A DNA stretch of 46,363 nucleotides from Anaerolineae bacterium (lineage in GTDB: Bacteria; Chloroflexota; Anaerolineae; Anaerolineales; E44-bin32). Below, piece by piece: positions 33,272-41,849 of this stretch (position 1 is the stretch's first letter; every line of letters starts with the position of its first letter). Under the pieces are notes generated by a model that was given only the letters and a program-made list of their open reading frames with translations, had not been told where the DNA came from and made no database searches. Location: the NCBI GenBank assembly GCA_011174825.1, contig DUEZ01000072.1, positions 1 through 46,363 of the forward strand, written 5' to 3'. Both the position numbers and the translations under genes were made by a program.

Positions 33272-33693
33272 GGCAGCGTAATGCAGGCGATGCTTACCTA
33301 CTAAATATTCCTTCTGGTTGTCTAGGTTTCCCAGCCTCGTAGGATGTCCATCGTTATGTTATTACGCGTTCTCTTACTCGATGTACAGCCTCAGGATGCT
33401 GTATTGGTTCTCGGTTTTATATGAAAAGCCGCCAATCCGGGGAGGGATCGGTACGCCCGAAAGGAATGAGCCAACGCAGGAGACGTACCTGATAAATCAG
33501 AACCCTATCGGTGTCGATATCGACAACCAGGACCCGGATCAGTTCCCGCAGGCACCGATGATCATTCCGTAAAACGCTGGGTCTAAAGGCAAAAGAGTTG
33601 CATGGAGAGGTCGACCTCTCCAACGGGGATTACGACTATTGCCAAGCGTATAACCCCAGTCATCCAATACGATGAAAGAAAAAGGAGTTCCTC
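33272..33693. other. Cassette right junction, no intact gene
   Basis: 422 bases holding the right copy of the GH57 gene-end repeat. Upstream of the repeat (33272-33454) I see no gene; an open frame that crosses it is a chimera of junk and the duplicated GH57 tail. After the repeat comes an 18-base perfect palindrome GGAGAGGTCGACCTCTCC (33604-33621) and the leader of the VOC-nitroreductase gene. Confidence 0.5.
33455..33608 (+). repeat. Direct repeat, right copy: orphan GH57 gene end
   Basis: Repeats 28636-28789 with 6 mismatches over 154 bases. Translated it still encodes PERNEPTQETYLINQNPIGV and the same stop codon, but no gene body precedes it. It is a gene fragment that marks the right edge of the inserted or rearranged cassette. 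Confidence 0.9.
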
Positions 33694-34533
33694 ATGTCTG
33701 GTTTGATCTTCCTGCCCACCTCCGATCTACGTGCCGCCATCGCCTTCTACCAATCCAAACTCGGTATGGATTTGTGGCTCGATCAAGGCGATTGCGCCGT
33801 CATGCAGCACGGCAACCTGCTGCTTGGGTTTTGTGAACGCCCCGGCGAACCCTTTGAGGGCATCATCACGCTGTTTTATGAGACCTGGGAGGAAGTGGAC
33901 GCGACCTACCTGACGTTGGAAGATTTGGCCGAAGGGCCGCCTGAAGAAAACGAGGCTTATCGCATCTACCACTTCTTCGCCCGTGACCCGGAAGGGCGAC
34001 GGCTTGAGTTCCAGGCTTTCCTGCACGAACTCAGACCGTACTTATCGGGTCGGGATCTGTTAGAAACCCGGCGCAGTATTCGCAAGTTCAAGGGAGAAGC
34101 AGTCCCGGAAGAGCTCCTCTGGCAAATCATCGAGCTTAGCCGTTGGGCACCGAGCTCCCGAAACAGTCAAGGCGTCACCTACACCATGATCCGCGAGCGT
34201 GACACGATTGATTACATTGCGAGCGTGCGTGGTTCGAGCAGCGCGCCCATCGCTGCGGCACCCATGGCCGTGGCAGTTAGCGCCGACCCGGAGATCACCG
34301 GTCGGCTGGGAGAAGATGCCTGCATCGCCGCCTACCATCTGACTCTCGCAGCACGACTGCACGGTCTGGGGACTTGCTGGATTGCGGGACTGGATCGGGA
34401 TGAGGTTAAACAACGGTTAGGCCTCCCGGTGGAGCATTACCTGGCGACCGTCACGCCACTGGGATACCCTGCTGAACGACCAACTATAAAGCCCCGAAAA
34501 CCGGCAGAATCCTTTGTTCGATTCTTGGATTGA
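33694..34533 (+). CDS. Fusion of VOC (glyoxalase-fold) domain and nitroreductase domain
   Basis: A 279-residue protein. Residues 1-118 are a vicinal-oxygen-chelate domain (FLPTSDLRAAIAFYQSKLGM ... FFARDPEGRRLEFQAF), the fold of glyoxalases and extradiol dioxygenases. Residues ~122-279 are a nitroreductase-fold flavoprotein: TRRSIRKFKGEAVPEELLWQ, LSRWAPSSRNSQG (FMN-binding), RLGEDACIAAYHLTLAARLH and GLGTCWIAG. The nitroreductase part is short (~158 residues), as in the BluB/FMN-reductase-like subgroup. The ATG is preceded by AAAGGAG. The two domains occur separately in most proteins; their joint substrate is unknown. It lies directly after the repeat junction, four bases before a frame that leads to the MFS gene. 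Confidence 0.88.
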   Translation: MSGLIFLPTSDLRAAIAFYQSKLGMDLWLDQGDCAVMQHGNLLLGFCERPGEPFEGIITLFYETWEEVDATYLTLEDLAEGPPEENEAYRIYHFFARDPEGRRLEFQAFLHELRPYLSGRDLLETRRSIRKFKGEAVPEELLWQIIELSRWAPSSRNSQGVTYTMIRERDTIDYIASVRGSSSAPIAAAPMAVAVSADPEITGRLGEDACIAAYHLTLAARLHGLGTCWIAGLDRDEVKQRLGLPVEHYLATVTPLGYPAERPTIKPRKPAESFVRFLD

Positions 34534-34763
34534 GATCGTGGAATTGGATCTCATATGGATCATTGAACACGCCGAGCCTGCTCGTTCTACATCATGAGGC
34601 ATCGAGTCCAAGGTTTCTCAAACTTGGTGAAAGTTCTACACGAGCAAGAGGCGAACCGCCGAATGATTGGCATCATCGACAGTTGGTGATTTGTTATGCG
34701 ATTTATAATTACTGCGAGCAGGCCCATAGCGCTGAGGCACATTACCTAGCCGGCTCTCCAACT

Positions 34764-36026
34764 ATGACCGATCCGAACCCGCAAAGCAGCAACTCGTCCA
34801 GCGATGTGCTCTTCAACACCGTCGTAAACATCATGGATGGAGCTTTCTTCGGCTCCGCAATCGGCTTCGCCTCCTTCATCACCATCATCCCGCTCTTCGT
34901 CAGCCAATTGACCGATTCACCTATCTTGATCGGCCTGATCCCGGCCATTCATTCCGTAGGCTGGCAGCTTCCGCAGCTACTGACCGCGGGTCGCGTGCGG
35001 CGCCTCACGCGCTATAAGCCGATGGTGCTGGCGATGACGATCCACGAGCGCCTGCCCTTCGCTGCATTGGCTCTGCTGGCTTGGCTTCTGCCCGGCCTCG
35101 AACGCACGACCGCGCTCCTGTTGGTCTTTGTACTGCTGATTTGGCAGGGCCTGGGCGGAGGTTGGACTGCCACCGTGTGGCAGTCGATGATCGCCAAGAT
35201 CATCCCGATTTCCTGGCGTGGCGGCTTCTTCGGTGCACAGTCTTCGGCCGCCAATCTGCTGGGGAGCGTGACCGCCGTGGTTGCCGGCCAGATCCTCGAG
35301 CGCTACGAGTCGCCCTTCGATTTTACCCTCTGCTTTATCCTGGCCGGCGCCAGCCTGGGCCTCTCATTTGTGTTCTTAGCGTCAACACGCGAACAGGAAC
35401 ATACCCCGGCGCTGTCGGAAGGGTCCCAGACGCGAGTGCGGGATGATGTCAGACGCATTCTCTCCACCGATTCGGTATTCCTGCGTTTCCTGCTTGTCCG
35501 CATGATCTTCCAGCTGGGGATGGCTGCCTTTTCCTTCTACGCCGTTTTTGCTGTTGGGGAACTGGGCGCCAGCGCTGGCTTGGTGGGCTGGCTGACAGGC
35601 GTGTTGATCTTCGGCCAGGTGATCGTCAATCCGTTACTGGGTACGCTCGGCGACCGCAAGGGCCACCGGCTGGTGCTGCTCTTGGGTGCACTGGCGGGTT
35701 TTTTGAGCTGCGCTCTCGCCGGCTGGCTGACCTCGATCCCGGCTTGGTTCGCCATCTTCATGCTGGCCGGCATCGCCTCCGTCGTCGGATGGACGACGAC
35801 GATGGTGATCAGCTTGGGGTTCGGCACCGCGGCTGAACAAGCGACCTATATCGGCATGTCGAACACACTCATTGCCCCCGTCACACTTGTAGCCCCCTTC
35901 CTGGCTGGCTGGTGCATCAATGCGTTCGGCTATACGACGATGTTTAGAGCCTCAACCTTGGTCTTCTTGGCGGCAGCCGTGCTAAGCCTGAGTATGCTGC
36001 GCTTGCAACCGGCTGCCCGCCCCTGA
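34764..36026 (+). CDS. Major facilitator superfamily transporter
   Basis: A 420-residue MFS permease with 12 predicted helices, starting VVNIMDGAFFGSAIGFASFI. A cytoplasmic loop-2 motif A variant is LTAGRVRRLTRYKP, and the second-half repeat has LGTLGDRKGHRLVLLLGAL. The frame is open upstream to 34530, but the extra residues are not membrane-protein-like, so the ATG at 34764 is chosen. A TATAAT hexamer at 34704-34709 with no strong -35 may be its -10. There is no clear ribosome-binding site. The substrate is unknown; the YbfB/drug-efflux-like texture is not diagnostic. Confidence 0.85.
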   Translation: MTDPNPQSSNSSSDVLFNTVVNIMDGAFFGSAIGFASFITIIPLFVSQLTDSPILIGLIPAIHSVGWQLPQLLTAGRVRRLTRYKPMVLAMTIHERLPFAALALLAWLLPGLERTTALLLVFVLLIWQGLGGGWTATVWQSMIAKIIPISWRGGFFGAQSSAANLLGSVTAVVAGQILERYESPFDFTLCFILAGASLGLSFVFLASTREQEHTPALSEGSQTRVRDDVRRILSTDSVFLRFLLVRMIFQLGMAAFSFYAVFAVGELGASAGLVGWLTGVLIFGQVIVNPLLGTLGDRKGHRLVLLLGALAGFLSCALAGWLTSIPAWFAIFMLAGIASVVGWTTTMVISLGFGTAAEQATYIGMSNTLIAPVTLVAPFLAGWCINAFGYTTMFRASTLVFLAAAVLSLSMLRLQPAARP

Positions 36027-36057
36027 ACAAGCTATTCAGCATGATTGAGGGATGTCC

Positions 36058-37173
36058 ATGGAAACCTACACAAGTTGGGAGAAAAGGAACCTCCTGAAAA
36101 CTACCAAAGAAATTTATCTCTACAAGCAGATGCTCGCGAAAGGATACGAGCGGATTCTGCGCCGTTCCGAAGGGTCAAGAACGGCCAGGTTGTTGGAGGA
36201 TATACGCGAGCATGAAATCCGAGATGCTGAGATGTGGCTTGGTTTTTCTCAAGAGTTCGAAGCCGATGAGGAACGGACCTCGCGAGGTTTAGACCTGCGA
36301 GTTGCTGTGATGATGACCATCCTCGGACCGCGCGGGTACCTTGAATGGACCCTCATCGCAGAAGATGAAAGCGTGGAGGACCTTTACATATACGCCAGCA
36401 TCTTGGAAGACAAAAGGCTATCCGAACGCTGGTTACGCAGGGCTTCCGATGAACTCCAGCACATCGACAACATGAAGCGTAAGGTGCTGGGGATGGAGTC
36501 ATGGGAAATGAGTGGTGGTGGCGGTGTCCGGGATCTGATTTTCGGCGCCAACGATGGCCTGGTTTCGATCCTCGCTCTGGTTGCAGGGGTCTACGGGGCG
36601 GTCACAGACAGCTCGATCATCCTGCTTACGGGTGTCGCGGGGGCAATTGCGGGCACGATTTCGATGGGTGCTGGGGCGTACTTGTCCGCAAAATCTGAAC
36701 AGGAGGTGCTCAGAAAGGAGCGAAGACGGAAAGGGCTACCTGGGACCCATGATCCCGAGAAGGAGACCCGGGAGCTAACCTCTTTCTATCAGTCGAAGGG
36801 CTTTAGTGAATCCGAAGCGATATCCATCGCGGGTCGTGTTCAGGTTGGGCTCGGCCTTCAAGGTCAGCAAGCGCTGGAAGAGATTGTGGGCGTCACGTCT
36901 GCAGATGAATGGCCTGCGAGCAAGTCGGGCTTACTCACCGGCCTCTCCTTTCTGATCGCTTCCATCGTGCCGCTCTTTCCCTTCACCTTCCTCGCGGAAA
37001 CGACGGCTGCTGTCGTGGCGGGCACATGCAGTGTTCTGGCCTTGTTTGCCATCGGTGCCAGCAAAGCGATCTTCACACGCATGAATTGGTTAAGAAGCGG
37101 GCTGGAAATGATGGCCATTGGTACACTGGCTGCGATAACGACGTTCCTCATTGGCACAGCGTTAGGCGTCTAG
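36058..37173 (+). CDS. Ferritin-like domain fused to VIT1/CCC1-family membrane transporter
   Basis: A 371-residue protein. The N-terminal ~145 residues are a rubrerythrin/ferritin-like helical bundle with metal-ligand-type glutamates and histidines (IYLYKQMLAKGYERIL, DIREHEIRDAEMW, EDESVEDLYIYA, ASDELQHIDNMKRK). The C-terminal ~220 residues are a VIT1/CCC1 domain: GGGVRDLIFGANDGLVSILA, GAIAGTISMGAGAYLSAKSE, and three more helices. VIT/CCC1 proteins move Fe2+ or Mn2+ out of the cytoplasm; the ferritin-like part probably binds iron first. The ATG at 36058 is preferred to 36052 because GAGG lies seven bases upstream. It converges with the gene at 37180, leaving only six bases between stops. Confidence 0.88.
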   Translation: METYTSWEKRNLLKTTKEIYLYKQMLAKGYERILRRSEGSRTARLLEDIREHEIRDAEMWLGFSQEFEADEERTSRGLDLRVAVMMTILGPRGYLEWTLIAEDESVEDLYIYASILEDKRLSERWLRRASDELQHIDNMKRKVLGMESWEMSGGGGVRDLIFGANDGLVSILALVAGVYGAVTDSSIILLTGVAGAIAGTISMGAGAYLSAKSEQEVLRKERRRKGLPGTHDPEKETRELTSFYQSKGFSESEAISIAGRVQVGLGLQGQQALEEIVGVTSADEWPASKSGLLTGLSFLIASIVPLFPFTFLAETTAAVVAGTCSVLALFAIGASKAIFTRMNWLRSGLEMMAIGTLAAITTFLIGTALGV

Positions 37174-37179
37174 TACAGG

Positions 37180-38973
37180 TCAGAGAATCTCCCATTCGCA
37201 GTGTGGATCTCCGGCGGCGAGGCAACGTCGTTCGCGCACATGTTTTCCAAAAAGGACGTTATAAAAACCATTCAGGAAGCCCGTTGTGAAGAAGCAAGAC
37301 GGTTCCCGGATGTCCGTCATGTAGAAGGTCCGTAAGGGTTCAATGTTCTCTTCGATGCGGAACATCGCTTCGTCCGCTTGCACCCGCCCAGCATGGATAC
37401 GGTCTAGGAAATCTACGAATCTGGTTAACGACTCCTTCGGTTCGAGACCAGCATCCGTCAAACCAGCTGCGACCTCTCTCCCAGCTTTCGCGCCCCCCAT
37501 CCTGACGGCTGTCTGAGCTCGTCTTCCCGCGATGTGGGGAAAACCGAACGCGTGAAAAGAGACATGCAGGTGGGCTCGGTCACCCAGGTGTGGGCGCTGC
37601 GGCAAGTCGTTCACCCCCAGGATGGATGCCGTCACACTTTCGATCAAGCGTCGATGGATCTGCTCAACGATGACACTTTCTTTGCGTAACGAATCCTGAA
37701 GCTCGTCGATCTCCCCCGGGATGAGTGTGACCTCACAATAGGGATCGCCGAGACCGAGGCATTTCGTCTCGATCGCATTCCAATCGCGTTTCTTCTCCTC
37801 CATGGCAATCATTTGCCCCGCCATCGAGGGTGGGAGGTGGGAGGCTAGGACAGTTCCCACCCCTTTCAATGAATAACAATCAGAACTCTCCTCAATCTTG
37901 AAGACATGAGCACAATCTTTAGAGGAATCTGGTAGATAGGTGATTCTTCCAGACCTTTCAAGTTGCCCGCCCTTTTGATAGGGGAAACCAAACATAGAGA
38001 GTATTTTCATGTTTGCGACCGAGGAGAAATCACTCGGGAAAATCCCAATTGCTCTTACAACACGCATCATCCGAAACAAAAACTTGTATTTCAAAGGTAA
38101 AAAAGAGATATGCAGATCGGAGCCAGTCTCGGATTGATCTTCCTTGTTTAGCTCATAAAGCATCTGCGGAAACCTCTCGGGATCCCAGAACATGCCACTC
38201 CAATGGCAGAGATTGGGCCAGATGGGATCGACGAAATCGCCCACGTTGGGACGTATCGTGTCTTTTCCCTCGAAAAGGGATAGGCGAAACTTGCGAATAA
38301 ACTCTGGGTTCATCACTTCTACGGCATCCATCAGATCAGGCTCGGCCTCAAGGAGTTGGTGATAGGTCGCAGGGGATAAGCCAGGGTGTTTCACGAGTTC
38401 AAGCGTCTGCTCGTTACCTTGCAGGATCAGACGGATGATGCCGTCCGCGAGGCTCAATAGGGCGTTAAAATCTTCAGATGGACAAACGCCCTCGTCCATC
38501 AACGCCAGGACGGCGTTACCCTCCGCCGCAACCTTTGACAGGTAGAGCTGCGTGAAGCGAATGACCTCCTGCCCGCTGAGCAAGTAGGGAGAGGTGAGCG
38601 AGTCCAGGACCAGCAGCGTCCCGCGCCCATTCAACTTCGAGCGCGATCTTGAGATCGCCATCATGATGCTGTTCAGGTCCGCGCAGTGAGCTTCGAAAGT
38701 GTCTGCTCGTTTTTCTCCAGACAGACCAACGGTTTGTGTAAACGCGTCCACAAGCCGGAAGCAGTCAGGGAAAGGCTCTCGCAGACCACTCTGCGACATG
38801 CGCACAACCAATTCCGCCGGCGTCTCTTCTGTGGAGACAAAGATCGTCGGGCGGTCGATCGAAAGCGATTCAACGATCACCTGCTGGCTAAAGGTTGTTT
38901 TACCCGCGCCAGGCGATCCTATCAGAAAGAACAGCTTACCGGTTGGGACGTTTTGCAGTTCACGAATAGACAT
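37180..38973 (-). CDS. RecA/KaiC-like ATPase fused to two V4R (4-vinyl-reductase-type) domains
   Basis: A 597-residue protein. Residues 1-230 are a RecA-like ATPase with Walker A LIGSPGAGKTTF (17-28), FVSTEETPAELVVRMSQSG and the Walker B-like LLVLDSLTSPYLL. Two tandem V4R-type ligand-binding domains follow. Each ends with the paired-cysteine motif C-x3-G-x3-C-x: KCLGLGDPYCEVTL near residue 415 and RCLAAGDPHCEWEI at the C-terminus. V4R domains bind small molecules or, with the cysteines, metal, and occur in tetrapyrrole and hydrocarbon sensing. The start has AGGTGAAG upstream and the gene lies four bases after the KaiC-like gene, so the pair forms an operon. It may be a ligand-gated partner of that ATPase. 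The function is unknown. Confidence 0.8.
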   Translation of the reverse strand: MSIRELQNVPTGKLFFLIGSPGAGKTTFSQQVIVESLSIDRPTIFVSTEETPAELVVRMSQSGLREPFPDCFRLVDAFTQTVGLSGEKRADTFEAHCADLNSIMMAISRSRSKLNGRGTLLVLDSLTSPYLLSGQEVIRFTQLYLSKVAAEGNAVLALMDEGVCPSEDFNALLSLADGIIRLILQGNEQTLELVKHPGLSPATYHQLLEAEPDLMDAVEVMNPEFIRKFRLSLFEGKDTIRPNVGDFVDPIWPNLCHWSGMFWDPERFPQMLYELNKEDQSETGSDLHISFLPLKYKFLFRMMRVVRAIGIFPSDFSSVANMKILSMFGFPYQKGGQLERSGRITYLPDSSKDCAHVFKIEESSDCYSLKGVGTVLASHLPPSMAGQMIAMEEKKRDWNAIETKCLGLGDPYCEVTLIPGEIDELQDSLRKESVIVEQIHRRLIESVTASILGVNDLPQRPHLGDRAHLHVSFHAFGFPHIAGRRAQTAVRMGGAKAGREVAAGLTDAGLEPKESLTRFVDFLDRIHAGRVQADEAMFRIEENIEPLRTFYMTDIREPSCFFTTGFLNGFYNVLFGKHVRERRCLAAGDPHCEWEIL

Positions 38974-38977
38974 GGCT

Positions 38978-39721
38978 TCACCTGAATACGGGCAATTCGG
39001 GGAAGATCACGATCCCCTCCGCTGTGATGTCGTAAGGTCGCGGTTGAGGATCGATATTGACCCCCCGCATCTTTTCGACCTGGGCGATCCTGACAAGCTT
39101 TTCACCCTTCTGATGAGTGCGAAGCAGGATCACGCCTTGTGAAAGATACTCCTCGAATTGATACTCCCTGTCCACTCCAGTCCCTCGCAGTTCCGAAACC
39201 AGCAAGTGAGTGCAGCTCGTCATTCGCAGCTCAGCGATGAGGTCGCGCAAGGCGTGAATCCGCTCTTCCTCATCGGGGTACTGCAGCATGAACATGGTGA
39301 TTGGATCGATGACCACTCGCTTGGCCTTGACCTCTTGTATGCCTTCTCGGATCGCCTCGAGAAGTTTGACCAGCTTGAACTCCTTCATGCCTAGCTGCAT
39401 CAATCCGGGTCGTTCACTGCCACCGGATCGAACCGGTGAGACATTGATGAACATGAGACGGATCTCGTCCTCGAGTGTCGCAAGATCCCAGCCGAAGTTG
39501 AGCATGTTTTGTTTGATGTCCGCCGGATCTTCATCGAGCGAGATATAGAGACCGGGTTCGTCGTACTGAGTGGCGCCTTGGAAGAGGAACTGAATGGCCA
39601 TGGTGGTTTTGCCACTTCCTGGACCGCCGGAGAGGAGAACGGTGTGTCCACTGGGGATTCCTTTGTGATCCAGCATGTCATCCAAACCTGTTATGCCGGT
39701 GGGGAGATAAGTGAATGTCAT
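38978..39721 (-). CDS. KaiC/RadA-family ATPase (RAD55-like, single domain)
   Basis: A 247-residue single-domain KaiC-like protein. It has TGITGLDDMLDHKGIPSGHT, Walker A GGPGSGKTT (32-40), LYISLDEDPADIKQNMLNFG, the Walker B region AKRVVIDPITMFMLQYPDEE and TSCTHLLVSELRGTG. Such proteins are ATP-dependent oligomeric signalling ATPases found in archaea and Chloroflexota; they are not circadian proof, as no kaiA/kaiB genes are visible. A promoter is placed 50 bases upstream. It forms a two-gene operon with the RecA-V4R-V4R gene. AAGGGTG precedes the ATG. Confidence 0.88.
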   Translation of the reverse strand: MTFTYLPTGITGLDDMLDHKGIPSGHTVLLSGGPGSGKTTMAIQFLFQGATQYDEPGLYISLDEDPADIKQNMLNFGWDLATLEDEIRLMFINVSPVRSGGSERPGLMQLGMKEFKLVKLLEAIREGIQEVKAKRVVIDPITMFMLQYPDEEERIHALRDLIAELRMTSCTHLLVSELRGTGVDREYQFEEYLSQGVILLRTHQKGEKLVRIAQVEKMRGVNIDPQPRPYDITAEGIVIFPELPVFR

Positions 39722-39770
39722 GGAACACCCTTTCGCTGAGGTTTCGTGAGGGAAGGACTAGGCCTCTACT

Positions 39771-39799
39771 AATATATAAGATATTTGATTGCGATTCAA
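39771..39799 (-). promoter_or_regulatory. Promoter of the KaiC-like operon
   Basis: On the minus strand TTGAAT (complement of 39794-39799) and TATATT (complement of 39771-39776) are separated by 17 bases, close to the sigma-70-type consensus. It is 50 bases upstream of the ATG at 39721 and is the only good match in the region. Confidence 0.55.
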
Positions 39800-39851
39800 T
39801 TTTTGGGTTGGTTGGGATTCGCGGAGGGAGGGATTGAGTAAACGTAAAGAA

Positions 39852-40033
39852 GGGCGCGGGGGAACCGGCTATACTGGTGGCTTTCCAGGGAACCCCGTTC
39901 GCATCCTTCGGATATGATTCGCAAGGTCGACACCCGCCGTACTTTTCTAGCGTGCTTCGAGAGGGCGAACGGTCCACGACCTCACGGATGTGAACCCAGA
40001 GGTCCAAAACCGCTACCGCAGTCCACACGGATC
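39852..40033 (-). other. tRNA-like structured element, degenerate copy
   Basis: 182 bases sharing both ends and a 71-base core with the element at 44159-44272; the cores (39963-40033 and 44202-44272) match at 67/71. The minus strand keeps hairpin TTCAC-ATCC-GTGAG and the stem CCGTTCGC...GCGAACGG. An insertion of about 55 bases in the variable arm and a further insertion in the T-arm break the fold. The 3' end CCCCGCGCCC is still present. It is probably a decayed or processed copy. Confidence 0.5.
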
Positions 40034-40143
40034 GCTGATATGGTTAGCCTTGTATTCTGTGCAAGGCGAGCAGCCTTAGGACAACGCGTTCGCTTTAAAC
40101 TATCCTCTGATTTTATTTGTCACCCGTGTCTTCCCCTTAAATC

Positions 40144-40178
40144 AAGCAACCCGGAAGTTTAGGGCCTCCGGGTTGCTT
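40144..40178. terminator. Hairpin at the end of the bactofilin-like gene
   Basis: Perfect 12-base arms, AAGCAACCCGGA (40144-40155) and TCCGGGTTGCTT (40167-40178), with an 11-base loop. It lies 20 bases beyond the stop of the minus-strand gene at 40199. The following T-tract is weak on both strands, so termination efficiency is uncertain. Confidence 0.65.
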
Positions 40179-40198
40179 CGTCGTAAAAGGGAACGTGC

Positions 40199-41491
40199 TT
40201 ATGCAGCCTCTTCCGAGGTCGCCGGATCAGCCAGCTCTCGAGTCCGTAGCGCGAGGTAGATGGCGCCCAGACCGACCAGAATCACAACGATTCCGAAGAA
40301 CCAGCCCAGAACAGGGATGGCGCGCAGCACTTCGTACAGGAAAACGCCCAAGGCCAGCCCGGCGAACTCGGTCCAATAACCGGGCGCCATTTTCGGCGCC
40401 AACTGTTTTAGGATCATGCGTCCACCGAGGTATCCGACGACAGCCTTTGTCACCAGGGAGAAGATCGTCAGGAAGGCCGTTGAGATCAAGGTTAGGACTG
40501 CACTGCCTAACCCTAAGATGTCATTAAAAAGCTGTCCGAAGGTGAACACGCCACCGATGATTGCCACGAGCAAGACAAGCAGGAACGCTAAGGGCACTCC
40601 GAAGAAGACGATCAGTGTGATCAAACATCCCCAACCAGCGCTGTTCAAAGGACGACGATACGCTTCCTGCTGGGCGCGCTGCATGATCGCCGGCCAGAAG
40701 CGTAGGAGCAAGCCGCCGACAATGAGCAGGGCGATGAATTCTCCGACTCGATTGACGATGAATTCACTGATGAGCGTGGGAATGATGCTGCGCGGCGTTG
40801 GGAGCGGGGCGTCGATGTCCACTTCTGTGAAGGTCACGTCCACGTCACCCTCTATCTGTGCCATATCGCTCACGCTCAACCCCGGGCGTTCGACTTCCAC
40901 GGCGCCCGGAAAATTCGGCATCACAGGTATGTTGAAGGACGAGTCGGGATCTCCGACCGAGCCAACGACATCTCCACCAACGGAGCCGCTCACCTCCAAC
41001 GCCGCGACACCGACGGAAACGTCGTTGGCGATCTCGCCGTCCAGACTGGCCTGGTAGCCGCCAACGTATAGCCCGCGCCCGATCGTGCTGCCGTCTTCGG
41101 CCATCAGATTGAAGCCGGCGAAATAAACATTGCGGGCGACCTTCATTTCAGGACCGAGCGTCAGTGAGTATCCTGCACCGTAGAGGCTTCCTTGCACGAC
41201 ACCATTGGCCTCCAGGGTTTGACCAACGATGATCAGGTTGCCTTCGACCTCTCCGGAAAATATCGCCTCTACTGCAGAAACGATCAAGTCGCCCTTAATC
41301 GTGCCGTAGACCTCGATCCTATTCCCAGAGATGAACAGGTCGTCATCGATGACTTCGCCTGCGCGGATCTCAATGGTGTCTCCGCTTCGAAATTCGGCCG
41401 CCAGAGCCGTGGGGACAAGGCCGAAAATCAGCACCAATCCCATAACCATGGCGCTTACAAGCAGCACACCAATCCTCCGTCGATTCTTCAT
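40199..41491 (-). CDS. Bactofilin-like (polymer-forming) repeat protein with four-helix membrane domain
   Basis: A 430-residue protein. A signal-like helix (RIGVLLVSAMVMGLVLIFGL) is followed by ~160 residues of short beta-strand repeats (VIDDDLFISGNRIEVYGTIK, GDLIVSAVEAIFSGEVEGNL, IIVGQTLEANGVVQGSLYGA), resembling the right-handed beta-helix of bactofilins or DUF342-type proteins. The C-terminal part has about five hydrophobic segments (EFIALLIVGGLLLRFWPAIM onward). The ATG at 41491 is supported by AGGAGGAGAGC just upstream; the longer frame to 41668 has no such site. The beta-helix is expected on the outer face, anchored by the membrane domain. No partner gene is adjacent. The function is probably envelope architecture. 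Confidence 0.75.
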   Translation of the reverse strand: MKNRRRIGVLLVSAMVMGLVLIFGLVPTALAAEFRSGDTIEIRAGEVIDDDLFISGNRIEVYGTIKGDLIVSAVEAIFSGEVEGNLIIVGQTLEANGVVQGSLYGAGYSLTLGPEMKVARNVYFAGFNLMAEDGSTIGRGLYVGGYQASLDGEIANDVSVGVAALEVSGSVGGDVVGSVGDPDSSFNIPVMPNFPGAVEVERPGLSVSDMAQIEGDVDVTFTEVDIDAPLPTPRSIIPTLISEFIVNRVGEFIALLIVGGLLLRFWPAIMQRAQQEAYRRPLNSAGWGCLITLIVFFGVPLAFLLVLLVAIIGGVFTFGQLFNDILGLGSAVLTLISTAFLTIFSLVTKAVVGYLGGRMILKQLAPKMAPGYWTEFAGLALGVFLYEVLRAIPVLGWFFGIVVILVGLGAIYLALRTRELADPATSEEAA

Positions 41492-41849
41492 TGCTCTCCT
41501 CCTCTTCCGTTTAACTAAATCGTGGGGATCCCTGTTGTTTGGTAAACTACAGCATCTATTGGCCATAGCGTGTTTTAGGAATTCCCCCGATCCATTATAC
41601 CCAAGAAGGATGGGCTTGTCGCGTGGGGGCTTTCCCAAGACTGGCAGATGACCCGCAAACAATGTCAAACAAGTTGAGTGCGCCCGCCCTACTACTTTTG
41701 TAGCGGGGGAAGGGAACGAGCACGTCTATCCAGGTCAAAAAATGAGGACCTTCTTGTCTGCCGCCCTGGCGTCCCTCAGGGAGAATGACAAGCTGAGTAG
41801 TTACAACGAAGTTAAAATGAGCACATCGAAAATAAGAAAGGATGCCCAA

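Noticed and set aside
33318..33572. 84-codon plus-strand ORF
   Set aside because: It is a chimera of non-coding DNA and the duplicated GH57 tail, reported as a repeat instead.
34530..34763. N-terminal extension of the MFS gene
   Set aside because: The 78 extra residues are not membrane-like and have no homology texture; the ATG at 34764 is the better start.
37180..39721. Circadian kai cluster
   Set aside because: The ATPases are KaiC-like, but no kaiA or kaiB is visible and each has a single ATPase domain, unlike the double-domain clock KaiC.
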